Virus record (IMG/VR): IMGVR_UViG_3300031964_000005
Coordinates: 42,656 to 106,655 of that record
Length of the DNA: 64,000 bases
From: a virus
Strand: one strand, 5' to 3'
In this document: one piece after another, positions 25,862 through 33,417 of the stretch
How the letters are laid out: each line of letters opens with the position of its first letter
Numbering within the stretch: the stretch's first letter is position 1
Notes under the pieces: model-generated
What the model was told of the DNA's origin: nothing
Seen by the model: only the letters and a program-made list of their open reading frames with translations
The model's database searches: none
Program-made: the position numbers and the translations under genes

Positions 25862-26380
25862 TCAGAACACCACTATGAACTGTTGATCGATATTATGTCC
25901 TAAGAGCTTTATGGCATTACGTAAAAATGCTGGACTCGGCAGACTCCAAGTATCAATGAACACTCGATTGTAGACCTTGCCTTTGGCCCAGGCTGGTAGA
26001 TAATTTTTGGTTAGATAGTAACGGGGCAATATGTCTACTAGGTGTTGGTGTGGGTAATCTCTACGATGTTCTTGAATAAACGTGGTATTACTTAGTACTA
26101 AAAGATCACCAGGAAGTAACTCTTGAGCAACCGCTGTGGTTTTTCCAGTACGATGGGGCAGGCCCAGGACAATAGTTTGAAAATCGCGCAGGTGCCGGTA
26201 CAGTCTTTCTGGAGTCTGTTCTTCTAGACTAAAGCAGTCCCAAATTTTCTTGTGAAAATATCCGTTAACCTCATTAGCTCTTAAAGCTAAGTCCAGAATT
26301 TGTTTCGCGGGGATTTCCATAGAGTCCTTCGGTTGTGTTTGTGGCGTCTGCTCTGGATTCGAACCAGTATTTCCTGACAT
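25862..26380 (-). CDS. P-loop NTPase-like protein
   Basis: This 172-residue protein has a Walker A-like loop LGLPHRTGKTTAVAQELL near residue 90 and a possible Walker B VFIDTWSLP near residue 140. The first 25 residues are Gln/Pro/Thr-rich. It lacks helicase motifs and ends soon after the Walker B, so it is a minimal NTPase, or a truncated one. No specific function can be assigned. Confidence 0.6.
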   Translation of the reverse strand: MSGNTGSNPEQTPQTQPKDSMEIPAKQILDLALRANEVNGYFHKKIWDCFSLEEQTPERLYRHLRDFQTIVLGLPHRTGKTTAVAQELLPGDLLVLSNTTFIQEHRRDYPHQHLVDILPRYYLTKNYLPAWAKGKVYNRVFIDTWSLPSPAFLRNAIKLLGHNIDQQFIVVF

Positions 26381-26417
26381 CAGGCGTCTTAGGCCAGTTA
26401 GACGAAGCAGACAAAAG

Positions 26418-26494
26418 TGGTGGGCCGAGCCGGACTTGAACCGACAACCTTAGAATTATGAATTCTCCGCGCTAACCAATTGCGCCACCGGCCC
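26418..26494 (-). tRNA. tRNA with CAU anticodon (Met or Ile2)
   Basis: A cloverleaf folds on the minus strand. The acceptor GGGCCGG pairs with TCGGCCC (one G-U), the D stem is GCGC/GCGC, the anticodon loop is TTCATAA with anticodon CAT, and the T arm is GTCGG-TTCAAGT-CCGGC. Discriminator A and an encoded CCA complete 77 nt. The first pair of the anticodon stem (27-43) is G-A, a mismatch. It lacks the C1-A72 mismatch and GGG/CCC anticodon stem of initiators, so it is elongator Met or a lysidine-modified Ile. An AGTAAATA motif is 12 nt upstream of the 5' end. Confidence 0.9.
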
Positions 26495-26561
26495 TTACTG
26501 CATTGTATTTACTCCGCCAGTTGTTCTTTGTACTGAACCAACCAACGACGTTCCTGCAAGG

Positions 26562-26717
26562 TTAAACGTCGTACTCGTCTTCATCTCGTGCTTGGTTCCA
26601 GCCGCGCCACCATTCCGCGTAGTGTGGCTTGGTGTCCCCAATATCTTCGTACTGGCTGCTAGTCATTCCCATGTGATAGGCCTCGTACCCCTCACGAAAC
26701 GCGTGGTCTACTGTCAT
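26562..26717 (-). CDS. small RMF-like protein (51 aa)
   Basis: A 51-residue frame lies between the tRNA and the next gene. The product contains AFREGYEAYHMGM near the start and WWRGWNQARDED near the end. This resembles ribosome modulation factor and related small phage proteins with the pattern G-Y-x-A-Y-x-x-G ... W-x-x-G-W-x-x-A. RMF dimerises ribosomes, but short homologous motifs also occur in proteins with no known ribosome role. The ATG at 26717 is 2 nt past the upstream gene's stop. Confidence 0.6.
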   Translation of the reverse strand: MTVDHAFREGYEAYHMGMTSSQYEDIGDTKPHYAEWWRGWNQARDEDEYDV

Positions 26718-26719
26718 GC

Positions 26720-27220
26720 CTATTGGTAAAGATTAGCACGTATTTCCAGCAGCTTCGCCAAATTATCACGAAGCTTGGATAGATACACACTGTGAAAATC
26801 AGTAGTCCCGTCAACTTGGTCGACGACCACCAACGACAGTGCCTTTATCGTTTGATTAAGGCTGTCACGTGACTCTCTGATCTTCTTTTCGGCGTCTTTT
26901 TCCAACATGTTCTTTTCCTTGTGCAAGTTTTCCAGTAGGTCGTTAAACCAGTCGGTAGTGAATTCCGTGTTTAAATCCTCTTCTTCAGAATCGCTTGGGA
27001 AGAAGAGCTCCCCGGCCTTGTGGAACACGTTCCAGAACGCAGCCTTAAGCTCAGCCTCGGTGTATCTGGTCTCTAGTTCAAGTGCCGCGTTATTTAATAC
27101 GTTAGCCACCATCACTTCACCGGGAAACAACTGGTCAGCAATGTGGCGCAGGGTCTCGGCTGTTGTCGGTGGCTTTGTAGAGATCAAAGAACCGTCCATA
27201 CTAAAATCAATCTTGAACAT
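26720..27220 (-). CDS. hypothetical helical protein
   Basis: This 166-residue protein is predicted helical, with acidic and Lys-rich stretches (LLENLHKEKNMLEKDAEKK) consistent with a coiled coil. No family is recognised. Its ATG is 1 nt from the stop of the gp49-like gene, so the two are probably coupled. Confidence 0.62.
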   Translation of the reverse strand: MFKIDFSMDGSLISTKPPTTAETLRHIADQLFPGEVMVANVLNNAALELETRYTEAELKAAFWNVFHKAGELFFPSDSEEEDLNTEFTTDWFNDLLENLHKEKNMLEKDAEKKIRESRDSLNQTIKALSLVVVDQVDGTTDFHSVYLSKLRDNLAKLLEIRANLYQ

Positions 27221-27221
27221 A

Positions 27222-28064
27222 TCAGAACAGATCCAGTACCGAAACGTTGGCCTCGACGCGAGTGGCTACAAACGCATTTCCGTTGTCGTCAAATTTTGCA
27301 TCTTTAAACTGGTCCTCAAGAGCCTTGAGCTGAGCCGTCGTCGGATTCCAGTCGGCAGCGCCTGCTGTGATATGGTACACACGTCTGTTCTTAGCCGGTG
27401 GCATATCGGCGTAGAAGGATCCGCTTTCATTGGCGTTGATTGGCAGGAGGTTATCAGTCAGAACACGAGCACCGAGTTCACCGTTAGCAGCATCACTCAG
27501 TGCGTCGAGAAACCGCACAGGTGCATTGACTATGCCCGCCATCTGATAAGCAGCCGCACACAACTGCTCCAGGGCTTCAATCTTTTTAAGAGCTTCCGCG
27601 TTCCGCTCCCGAAGAAGCGCTATTAAGTCACCTTTCGTCTTTTTAGATGGCTCACGGTTCTCAGGTGCAAGCGTGTGCTCGTCTTCGACGGCCGGCCCTG
27701 TCGAAGTTACTGCTGCTTTTGGAGTTGGCACCAGACTGCCGTCCTGGCTGTAGCTTAGGTCAAGCGCGTTGACCACAAAGAACGGGCCTGGATCACGATA
27801 GCCATCTGTTCGCGCCAATGCAAGGCGAAGGGCGGTGCCCGCTACTTCCCAGATCTGGTCTCGTGCGTTCTTTAGTGCAGCAGCCTGTCCAAGCTTGTAC
27901 TTGAAGTTGGATTCGTCGACAGGGCGGCTATAGCCAACAACCATGTGATGGCCTACAGTGAGGGTCAGGGCGCAGGCGATCAGCGTGGTCCCAGGAAACT
28001 GATGGTACTGCTGATTCACAATCATTGCATCGATATGCTCGGGGGTAATTCTTAAGTTCGACAT
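27222..28064 (-). CDS. gp49/Sf6 gp66-like protein with C-terminal extension
   Basis: This 280-residue protein has an N-terminal ~85-residue domain: EHIDAMIVNQQYHQFPG, then CALTLTVGHHMVVGYSRPVD, NFKYKLGQAAALKNARDQIW. This is the layout of the N4 gp49/Sf6 gene 66 family (small phage proteins of unknown function). The remaining 190 residues include a coiled coil (LRERNAEALKKIEALEQLC). A shorter paralogue is at 37999-38448. A role at the host interface is guessed for the family but not shown. Confidence 0.7.
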   Translation of the reverse strand: MSNLRITPEHIDAMIVNQQYHQFPGTTLIACALTLTVGHHMVVGYSRPVDESNFKYKLGQAAALKNARDQIWEVAGTALRLALARTDGYRDPGPFFVVNALDLSYSQDGSLVPTPKAAVTSTGPAVEDEHTLAPENREPSKKTKGDLIALLRERNAEALKKIEALEQLCAAAYQMAGIVNAPVRFLDALSDAANGELGARVLTDNLLPINANESGSFYADMPPAKNRRVYHITAGAADWNPTTAQLKALEDQFKDAKFDDNGNAFVATRVEANVSVLDLF

Positions 28065-28316
28065 TTATTTTGCCTTTAAATAGATTGGACTACTGTTGTC
28101 AAACATCTCAAAGGGACGAGACATTATGGTTAAGCCACCGCCTCGCCAGTACGTGATCTCGACCCATGCGTATTCATGCGGCTCAGTTACGTGGTATAAC
28201 CGTATTGAATCAATTTCAGCATCAGGTAGGTTGGCGGCCACTAGAAGATTCTTTGCCCTACCAAAAGAATCGGCGTCAGTTAGCGGCTGACCCGTCTCAA
28301 AGAAATAATCTCTCAT
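28065..28316 (-). CDS. small hypothetical protein
   Basis: This 83-residue protein is unrecognised. It is beta-rich with a GGG turn and several aromatic residues (YAWVEITYWRGGG). It directly abuts the gp49-like gene. Confidence 0.6.
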   Translation of the reverse strand: MRDYFFETGQPLTDADSFGRAKNLLVAANLPDAEIDSIRLYHVTEPHEYAWVEITYWRGGGLTIMSRPFEMFDNSSPIYLKAK

Positions 28317-28324
28317 GATAGTCC

Positions 28325-28465
28325 TTAGCGGCTAAGCGTGCGATAGCAGTACCACCACGTATGCGGGGTGGCCCGGCATTCGACCCACAGAAGGTGTTCG
28401 TAGTAGAAGACGCCAAAGAACACTGCTAAGAGCAATAAAGCTAATAGGAAGGCCTTGAGCATCAT
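28325..28465 (-). CDS. small membrane-anchored protein (46 aa)
   Basis: A short frame opens with ATGATG overlapping the stop of the preceding gene. The product starts MMLKAFLLALLLLAVFFGVF, a strong hydrophobic helix, and ends with an aromatic, Cys-containing tail (TWWYCYRTLSR). It is a single-pass membrane protein of unknown role. The exact 4-nt overlap supports it. Confidence 0.55.
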   Translation of the reverse strand: MMLKAFLLALLLLAVFFGVFYYEHLLWVECRATPHTWWYCYRTLSR

Positions 28466-28917
28466 TCGAGTCCCTTGTACTTGGCGTAGTTTGCATCGAA
28501 CAAGGCTTTGTACTTCTCCCCGTCCAGCTGCCGAGCAGCCTCATTATTAAATGCCCGCTGCTTGTCGACCTCTGCCCTATGTTTTACATGCGTCCTGCAC
28601 TGCTCGGCCGTCGCCACGCAAACTTCTAAATAACCACAGTCGTTGGTCAAATCGATACGAGCGTCGATCCCATACTTTTCTACAACAGAGGACACCAAGG
28701 TCTGAAAATCAGACAGGCTACCATCGAATAAATTGAGTTCGTATATTACGACGTTCCCGTCCACAAGAGAAGCGCTGACGTTGCTTATGTCAATTGTGGA
28801 TTCTAGCCGTGCCACATGAGCTTGTTTACAATGTTGGTGGACGATACCACCTTCCATCATTATTGCATTGTCGCCCTGATTGATAGGCAACTTGCAGTGC
28901 GAACAGTCGAGGCTCAT
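28462..28917 (-). CDS. zinc-finger fusion member of a tandem paralogue family
   Basis: This 151-residue protein has an N-terminal zinc finger (CSHCKLPINQGD, then IVHQHCKQAH; C-x2-C ... H-x2-C) followed by a ~70-residue domain: DISNVSASLV, YELNLFDGSLSDFQ, KYGIDARIDL and VATAEQCRTHVK. That domain is shared with the genes at 29419, 29754 and, more distantly, 30079. Only this copy carries the finger. The function is unknown; a small nucleic-acid- or protein-binding domain is possible. Confidence 0.65.
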   Translation of the reverse strand: MSLDCSHCKLPINQGDNAIMMEGGIVHQHCKQAHVARLESTIDISNVSASLVDGNVVIYELNLFDGSLSDFQTLVSSVVEKYGIDARIDLTNDCGYLEVCVATAEQCRTHVKHRAEVDKQRAFNNEAARQLDGEKYKALFDANYAKYKGLE

Positions 28918-29102
28918 TTGAATTGGGTCTCCAAGTCAATGAATCGCGTAAGTGCATCACGTATACGCGTCAAATCTTCGATGCTGAAGTTCGAGTCCTT
29001 GAAATAGTCACTGGTCCAGATAAAGAAGGATTCTGACTTAGAGTCCTTGTGGATTTCAAGCATTAGGTTGTGGTCTGGGCCTAGCCCGGTGACACTGATC
29101 AT
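28914..29102 (-). CDS. small hypothetical protein
   Basis: This 62-residue protein has a beta-rich N-terminal half and a helical C-terminal half (EDLTRIRDALTRFIDLETQ). It overlaps genes on both sides by 4 nt, within the tandem paralogue cluster. No family is recognised. Confidence 0.6.
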   Translation of the reverse strand: MISVTGLGPDHNLMLEIHKDSKSESFFIWTSDYFKDSNFSIEDLTRIRDALTRFIDLETQFK

Positions 29103-29422
29103 GGTGTTTTCTCATTATCGAAGACGACCGAACCACCTCGGGATATCATCATTTCACTGGTCCAGAAATGTCGATGGTAGTCGATGACGTCGCCTAGCTT
29201 TAGCTTTTTGTAATATAGGTGGTCTACTTCAAAGTCGGAGGCCCCACCATCGAGTTCCACCGAATATTGGGCGTCTGTTGATGTAGAGACTAATTTTCCA
29301 TTTGACGTGATACCAGTCCCATAAGTTGCAGGCGTATACTGCTTGCCCTTCACCGTCCCTTGGTAGTGTTCATCGCAACCGTACAAGGACAAGGCCATGA
29401 TCAAGATTGTGATGTACTTCAT
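29099..29422 (-). CDS. small lipoprotein
   Basis: This 107-residue protein begins MKYITILIMALSLYGC, a lipoprotein signal with lipobox LSLYGC, so mature protein would be lipidated at Cys16. The mature part is beta-rich (GTVKGKQYTPATYGTG), ending in a polar tail. Possible roles are superinfection exclusion or periplasmic activity, neither shown by sequence. It overlaps the preceding gene by 4 nt. Confidence 0.65.
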   Translation of the reverse strand: MKYITILIMALSLYGCDEHYQGTVKGKQYTPATYGTGITSNGKLVSTSTDAQYSVELDGGASDFEVDHLYYKKLKLGDVIDYHRHFWTSEMMISRGGSVVFDNEKTP

Positions 29423-29757
29423 TTCGGAGTTCCATATTTGGCTTGCAGATTCTTTAGCAGCAGAAGCTCATGTTCTTTTGTGAGCTTGGCCTGCTGTTTG
29501 TGCCGCTCCTGGTCCCTAGCTAGTTGGACTTTAATCTGTTCCTGCGTCGCGATATAAACATTAGCTGAATCGTTGTCTGCCGAAAACTCTATACGCGCGT
29601 GTGGTCCATACGTAGTTATCAGCTTAGTTACGCGTTCCTGCAATTCGAACAGATAGCCCTCAAAATATTCTAGTTCGTAGACGCGGTTATTAGGTACGAC
29701 CAGACTAGCACTCATGTCATGAACATCTAACAATTCGTTTTCTTTTCGTTTGGTCAT
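29419..29757 (-). CDS. tandem paralogue family member
   Basis: This 112-residue protein shares its ~70-residue core with the genes at 28462 and 29754: DMSASLVVPNNRVYELEYFEG, TTYGPHARIEF and ATQEQIKVQL. It ends in a charged helix with a KYG motif. It lies between the lipoprotein and the next family member, overlapping both by 4 nt. Confidence 0.62.
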   Translation of the reverse strand: MTKRKENELLDVHDMSASLVVPNNRVYELEYFEGYLFELQERVTKLITTYGPHARIEFSADNDSANVYIATQEQIKVQLARDQERHKQQAKLTKEHELLLLKNLQAKYGTPK

Positions 29758-30086
29758 TTCGATGCCCCGTATTTGGCATGGAGCACGGCATATATTTCAC
29801 GCTCTTTCTGCTCCTGAGTTTCGGATAGGGCCTTCATACGGGCTGCGCATCGCAGCCCCTCATTCTTTACGTGTTCACGGGCCTTGGCGGCGGTCACCAC
29901 CCATACTTCAAGGCCTTCGTAATCCGTTAACTCTATGCGGGCGTCAGCCCCGTAAGTCTCAGCAATACCATTAACCATGTCCTGTAGCTCGGACACCCAG
30001 CCGTCGAAATAACTAAAGCCTGTCAACTTAACCTTTCCTTTGACGGAGGACGCACTAGTTTTGGAAATATCGATGTTGTCAGTCAT
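29754..30086 (-). CDS. tandem paralogue family member
   Basis: This 110-residue protein aligns with 28462 and 29419: DISKTSASSVKGK, FSYFDGWVSELQDMV, TYGADARIEL, VVTAAKAREHVK, then a charged C-terminal helix ending HAKYGASK. The four-gene family appears to have arisen by local duplication. No function is known. Confidence 0.62.
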   Translation of the reverse strand: MTDNIDISKTSASSVKGKVKLTGFSYFDGWVSELQDMVNGIAETYGADARIELTDYEGLEVWVVTAAKAREHVKNEGLRCAARMKALSETQEQKEREIYAVLHAKYGASK

Positions 30087-30423
30087 TTTTAACCTCCGGT
30101 TCGAAGCGTGCTTTCAGTTCTTCGAACAGCTCCCGATCGTATTTTACTTTTCTCTGTTCTCTTCTCTGCGCTCTAGCTTCTCTGTCTTCAATTTGCTTTA
30201 TAGCGTGAGCTCTAGCGTCGGTGCTGCTCAACACATAAGTCTCGCCGTCAGCTGTGAACATAATAAGAGTTTCTTCATCGTAAGAATCTATCAAAGACTC
30301 TACTTTGGTACGAAGCGCCGCGAGCGAACCACGGAACAACGATAGGGTCTCTGCCTCGCGACTTTCCGCAACATACTGCGGTTCGATTTTGTCAATCTCG
30401 CATTGAATTTCCTGCTCGGTCAT
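30079..30423 (-). CDS. divergent tandem paralogue family member
   Basis: This 114-residue protein keeps the family layout (LSLFRGSLAALRTKVESLID, YVLSSTDARAHA, FEELKARFEP) but is more diverged from its neighbours. It is the first gene after a 48-nt spacer that holds a TAGTAAATA motif, so it may head the operon. Confidence 0.6.
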   Translation of the reverse strand: MTEQEIQCEIDKIEPQYVAESREAETLSLFRGSLAALRTKVESLIDSYDEETLIMFTADGETYVLSSTDARAHAIKQIEDREARAQRREQRKVKYDRELFEELKARFEPEVKND

Positions 30424-30451
30424 AAGTGAACCTCTGGGGTTGTGTTTACCT

Positions 30452-30460
30452 TATTTACTA
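30452..30460 (-). promoter_or_regulatory. TAGTAAATA motif (candidate late promoter)
   Basis: Reading leftward, GTAGTAAATAAGG lies 29 nt before the ATG of the first gene of the tandem paralogue cluster. The position and strand fit a promoter, and the motif matches the other intergenic copies in this window. Confidence 0.45.
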
Positions 30461-30471
30461 CCGCACGCAAG

Positions 30472-30753
30472 CTATCCCATTGCCCAATAGATTTCCGAAC
30501 CGTACTTTGTCACCATATAGTTCTTGTTGCTCGCACTGTATGACGCAGGTTCTGTACCAGTGAAACCTTCCAGGTAGTCCGAGATGTGACCAGCCATTGC
30601 CCGCTGGCTGTAGCAATCACTAGGATCATTCGGATCGTCGTGATCAGGCACGACTTGATCCCATTCACGATTCCAACGTAAGGCCCAGGCCTTGGCCCCG
30701 GCTAGGTCATCGCGTTGGAAGCTTTCAGCGAATACTTCTTGTAAAGTCTTCAT
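30472..30753 (-). CDS. small hypothetical protein
   Basis: This 93-residue protein is acidic and aromatic (KAWALRWNREWDQVVPDHDD) with no recognised domain. It overlaps the gene upstream by 4 nt. Confidence 0.6.
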   Translation of the reverse strand: MKTLQEVFAESFQRDDLAGAKAWALRWNREWDQVVPDHDDPNDPSDCYSQRAMAGHISDYLEGFTGTEPASYSASNKNYMVTKYGSEIYWAMG

Positions 30754-30989
30754 TCAGGTGTTTCCGTAACGTCGGTTGGATTATTTTCGAAGAGTATCTG
30801 AACTTCTATATAAGGACCCTTCTTAACAATTCTTTTCTCTGGTAACCCGAATTGAGGGTCTGGCAGTCCAGATGTTGGATGGAGTCTACGATATACATCC
30901 CCAGGTTCCAACTGTACCATTTGAACATCAATCCACGTGCGGTCCTTATCTAGAATTTGAAATTTTGAACACTGATCAAGAGATTTCAT
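30750..30989 (-). CDS. small hypothetical protein, paralogue of 36628 gene
   Basis: This 79-residue protein and the 69-residue product of 36628-36837 share the pattern L-x-x-C-x-K-[FY]...TW-x-x-V-x-x-x-QL-x-x-GD-x-x-R (here DRTWIDVQMVQLEPGDVYRR). This looks like a small beta-rich domain. The function is unknown. Confidence 0.62.
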   Translation of the reverse strand: MKSLDQCSKFQILDKDRTWIDVQMVQLEPGDVYRRLHPTSGLPDPQFGLPEKRIVKKGPYIEVQILFENNPTDVTETPE

Positions 30990-31572
30990 GTGCGAAGCCC
31001 TCGTTGTAGGTTACGTTTTCAGGCCTAACACGCATGTACTCAATAACGTTCGAGCCTCCAGCAGTGTACGCAACGTGACGGGCGAAGTCCTTGCTAAAGG
31101 TGTGTACCCATTCTGTGCTTCCCTCGGGCCACACCATCCACTGATACTCGCATGGACCTTGCTGTTTATCAGCAGGACTTACGCATGCACAGGCCTTTGA
31201 CTTTGGCTTGTCGATCTTCGTGCAGCCCAAGATCTTCATGTAGCCCAAGGCCGTCATCACTGAGTCCAGGTCAGGCAATGGATAAACAGCCTTGACCATC
31301 TTTGCTGCTGACCGACATACATAAAATCTAGATGCAGACCGTGGGGTGCTGCGGTGCAGGGCCATGCAGTACAGTTCTACACTCGGGAGCTTGTACGAAT
31401 CCCCTGGTGAGATCAACACCCCTACGTATTCAGAATGCATGAAGTCATTACGGATCCCGCTTTCAGTTTGGAACGGCATCAACTCCTGACAACAAATGAT
31501 CTCCAGGTTGTCTTCGCCACCATCAACGCTTTCGGGATGAAAGAATTCCCCGGTTTCGTAATAAGTTTTCAT
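30976..31572 (-). CDS. hypothetical protein
   Basis: This protein of about 198 residues has Cys-containing segments (SKACACVSP) and a Trp-rich region (YQWMVWPEGSTEW). I chose the ATG at 31572 (MKTYYETGEFF), just past the upstream stop. No family is recognised. Confidence 0.6.
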   Translation of the reverse strand: MKTYYETGEFFHPESVDGGEDNLEIICCQELMPFQTESGIRNDFMHSEYVGVLISPGDSYKLPSVELYCMALHRSTPRSASRFYVCRSAAKMVKAVYPLPDLDSVMTALGYMKILGCTKIDKPKSKACACVSPADKQQGPCEYQWMVWPEGSTEWVHTFSKDFARHVAYTAGGSNVIEYMRVRPENVTYNEGFAHEIS

Positions 31573-31579
31573 TATCTTA

Positions 31580-32062
31580 TCACTTGGTAGATTGTTCTGC
31601 AATCGCCCGCTTTAAGAAATCACGGTCAATAGCCTCGTACAGTTCTTGCTGCATCGCAGCCATTCTTTCGTCTACGAGAGTTGGAGCCACAGGAGGGATG
31701 CTGGACTGTGGTTGTTCCCGGAGCGACGGTAACGTGTCGAGCAGGCGCTTGATTATAGCCTGGACATCGGCCGGCTCGAAGACCGCGTATAGCTGATCCT
31801 TTTCGTAGAAGCCATCCCGGCCCACGCAGTCAAGGTCCAACTCAAACGAAAGGTCGTGGTTCGCAGCGTCTAACAAAATATTGAATAATTCACCACTACC
31901 ACTGCACTTGACCTCCAGAAGATCTTGCGTGTAGAAGTCTTTGGATTCACCACCCTGATTAGAGGTCTTGATCTGTATGGCACCAAAGCTACAGTGGCGA
32001 TATTTGCAAAACACAGTGTCGTTTGGTAGCCCTAAGAACTGGTCCAAGTTAACTATTCGCAT
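31580..32062 (-). CDS. hypothetical protein
   Basis: This 160-residue protein has a beta-rich N-terminal half (FLGLPNDTVFCKYRHCSF) and a helical C-terminal half. No family is recognised. It overlaps the upstream gene by 10 nt. Confidence 0.6.
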   Translation of the reverse strand: MRIVNLDQFLGLPNDTVFCKYRHCSFGAIQIKTSNQGGESKDFYTQDLLEVKCSGSGELFNILLDAANHDLSFELDLDCVGRDGFYEKDQLYAVFEPADVQAIIKRLLDTLPSLREQPQSSIPPVAPTLVDERMAAMQQELYEAIDRDFLKRAIAEQSTK

Positions 32063-32385
32063 TTTAGGTCCCTGTTCTCCACCTTGAACCCAGTTACAGG
32101 TTCAGATATATAGTTGATACATGACACAAATGGACCAGCTCCTAAATACTCACCGTACAAAGCTGAGCCTTCAGGCAAAGGCGACTTGAACTCGCCCTTA
32201 AATGGTTCGACCACGAATATGGCCTGACAGTTCTCGTACAGATGACGAGGGAACGCCGTTTGATGCGTATCAGCAATATTGAAACTGATCAGCCTTCCTG
32301 ATTTGCCTTGCATTATAAGGTTGGCAGTACCTAGGTCCAACACGCGAGCCTGGAACTCTGAATAGCCCTCAAATCTTTTTGCCAT
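32053..32385 (-). CDS. hypothetical protein
   Basis: This 110-residue protein is unrecognised, mixed alpha/beta. It follows the DUF4419 gene by one nucleotide, so it is probably coexpressed with the DUF4419/AAA pair. Confidence 0.6.
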   Translation of the reverse strand: MAKRFEGYSEFQARVLDLGTANLIMQGKSGRLISFNIADTHQTAFPRHLYENCQAIFVVEPFKGEFKSPLPEGSALYGEYLGAGPFVSCINYISEPVTGFKVENRDLKCE

Positions 32386-32386
32386 A

Positions 32387-33415
32387 TTAGGCTCCTGCTT
32401 TCTGTTCAGGTGGAGTTTCTACTTCCTCAAAAACAAAATGTCCGTAACCCGTGGCGATAAAATCGTCTGCATCGTAGTTCGAAAAAGCACCATGAATAGT
32501 CTTGAACTGACGTCCAGACTCAAGATTCGAGTAAGGGACGATAGCCAGTGAATTCTGGAAATTTTCGAAACGCTTGGTCTTGCGTGGGAAATAGAGGCTG
32601 CTTATCCAGCCATCGATATCGAGCTGTCCGCCGCTACCTACGCGAGTTGTCGAGAATATTTGTCCAAGGAAGTCTAGTGTCTCAGCTTTGGACATCAGCT
32701 CTTCATCGTAGCACTTGCTTAGTTTGATGAACGTCTGATGAATGCTCTTCAGATATGAGATTACTTTATCAGTAGTTCCAACAATGGGTATAAACAAGGC
32801 CATCAGCTGAACTGCGGTGCGTGCCAGTGTTAGCCAGTCTTCAGGAGTCCCCAGTAAGCGGATGGCTTTTATGCCACACATAAATGTCATGTAGTCATAA
32901 TAACGTTGAAGTCCATCACACAGAGCAGCGACCATAGCCAGTTCGCAGGCTTCAGTCTGCGTACTAAGCTTGGGTACAAACAAATCTACATCCAAGGGCA
33001 CCAAATCACGTAGCTGGCGCAGCACTGCTAACAGATCAATTTGTGCATGATCAGCTGTCGGCACAAGGATCGTCACCTTACCTTTTTCTTTAGTGAACAA
33101 TGAACGTAGCTGTTCATGATTATTTTTGATGTAGTCGGCCAATTCGCATAGGACAATAAACCACAGGTCCTTTGGGTCGAGTTCTATAGACCTGTGTGCG
33201 GAATAAGCAACAGCCAAATTGTCGAAGAAGCCTAGGGTCATACGCTGAGGCATGTTCATATCACGTGGCTGCTCATAGTTGGCGCTCAACAAGGTGTAGT
33301 CTTTTGACTTAGCTGCTTCTTTTAGTATATACGCCAGTTTATGTCCAAGCTTTTCGGCCCCGCACATAGTATAGGGGCGGGGTTCTATATCAGGGTTGAG
33401 AATAAATTCACGCAT
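32387..33415 (-). CDS. DUF4419-family protein
   Basis: This protein of about 342 residues matches the DUF4419 pattern: SIELDPKDLWFIVLCELADY then NNHEQLRSLF (family: SPDDIW-x-x-I...V-N-x-N-A-E-x-LR), MTFMCGIKAIRLLGTPEDW (family: CGIP-x-LxGTxxDW) and GSGGQLDIDGWISSLYF (family: SGG...GW). DUF4419 is known mainly from fungi and bacteria and has no established function. It is coupled to the BCS1-like AAA gene upstream: the two share a nearly identical start context (TAGGRATTGATAATG). The pairing suggests a two-component module. The ATG at 33415 is chosen for AGGA spacing. Confidence 0.75.
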   Translation of the reverse strand: MREFILNPDIEPRPYTMCGAEKLGHKLAYILKEAAKSKDYTLLSANYEQPRDMNMPQRMTLGFFDNLAVAYSAHRSIELDPKDLWFIVLCELADYIKNNHEQLRSLFTKEKGKVTILVPTADHAQIDLLAVLRQLRDLVPLDVDLFVPKLSTQTEACELAMVAALCDGLQRYYDYMTFMCGIKAIRLLGTPEDWLTLARTAVQLMALFIPIVGTTDKVISYLKSIHQTFIKLSKCYDEELMSKAETLDFLGQIFSTTRVGSGGQLDIDGWISSLYFPRKTKRFENFQNSLAIVPYSNLESGRQFKTIHGAFSNYDADDFIATGYGHFVFEEVETPPEQKAGA

Positions 33416-33417
33416 TA

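Noticed and set aside
26907-27626. Rightward frame of 239 codons
   Set aside because: It is antisense to two leftward genes with overlaps and ribosome sites, and its product has no recognisable feature. All neighbouring genes are leftward.
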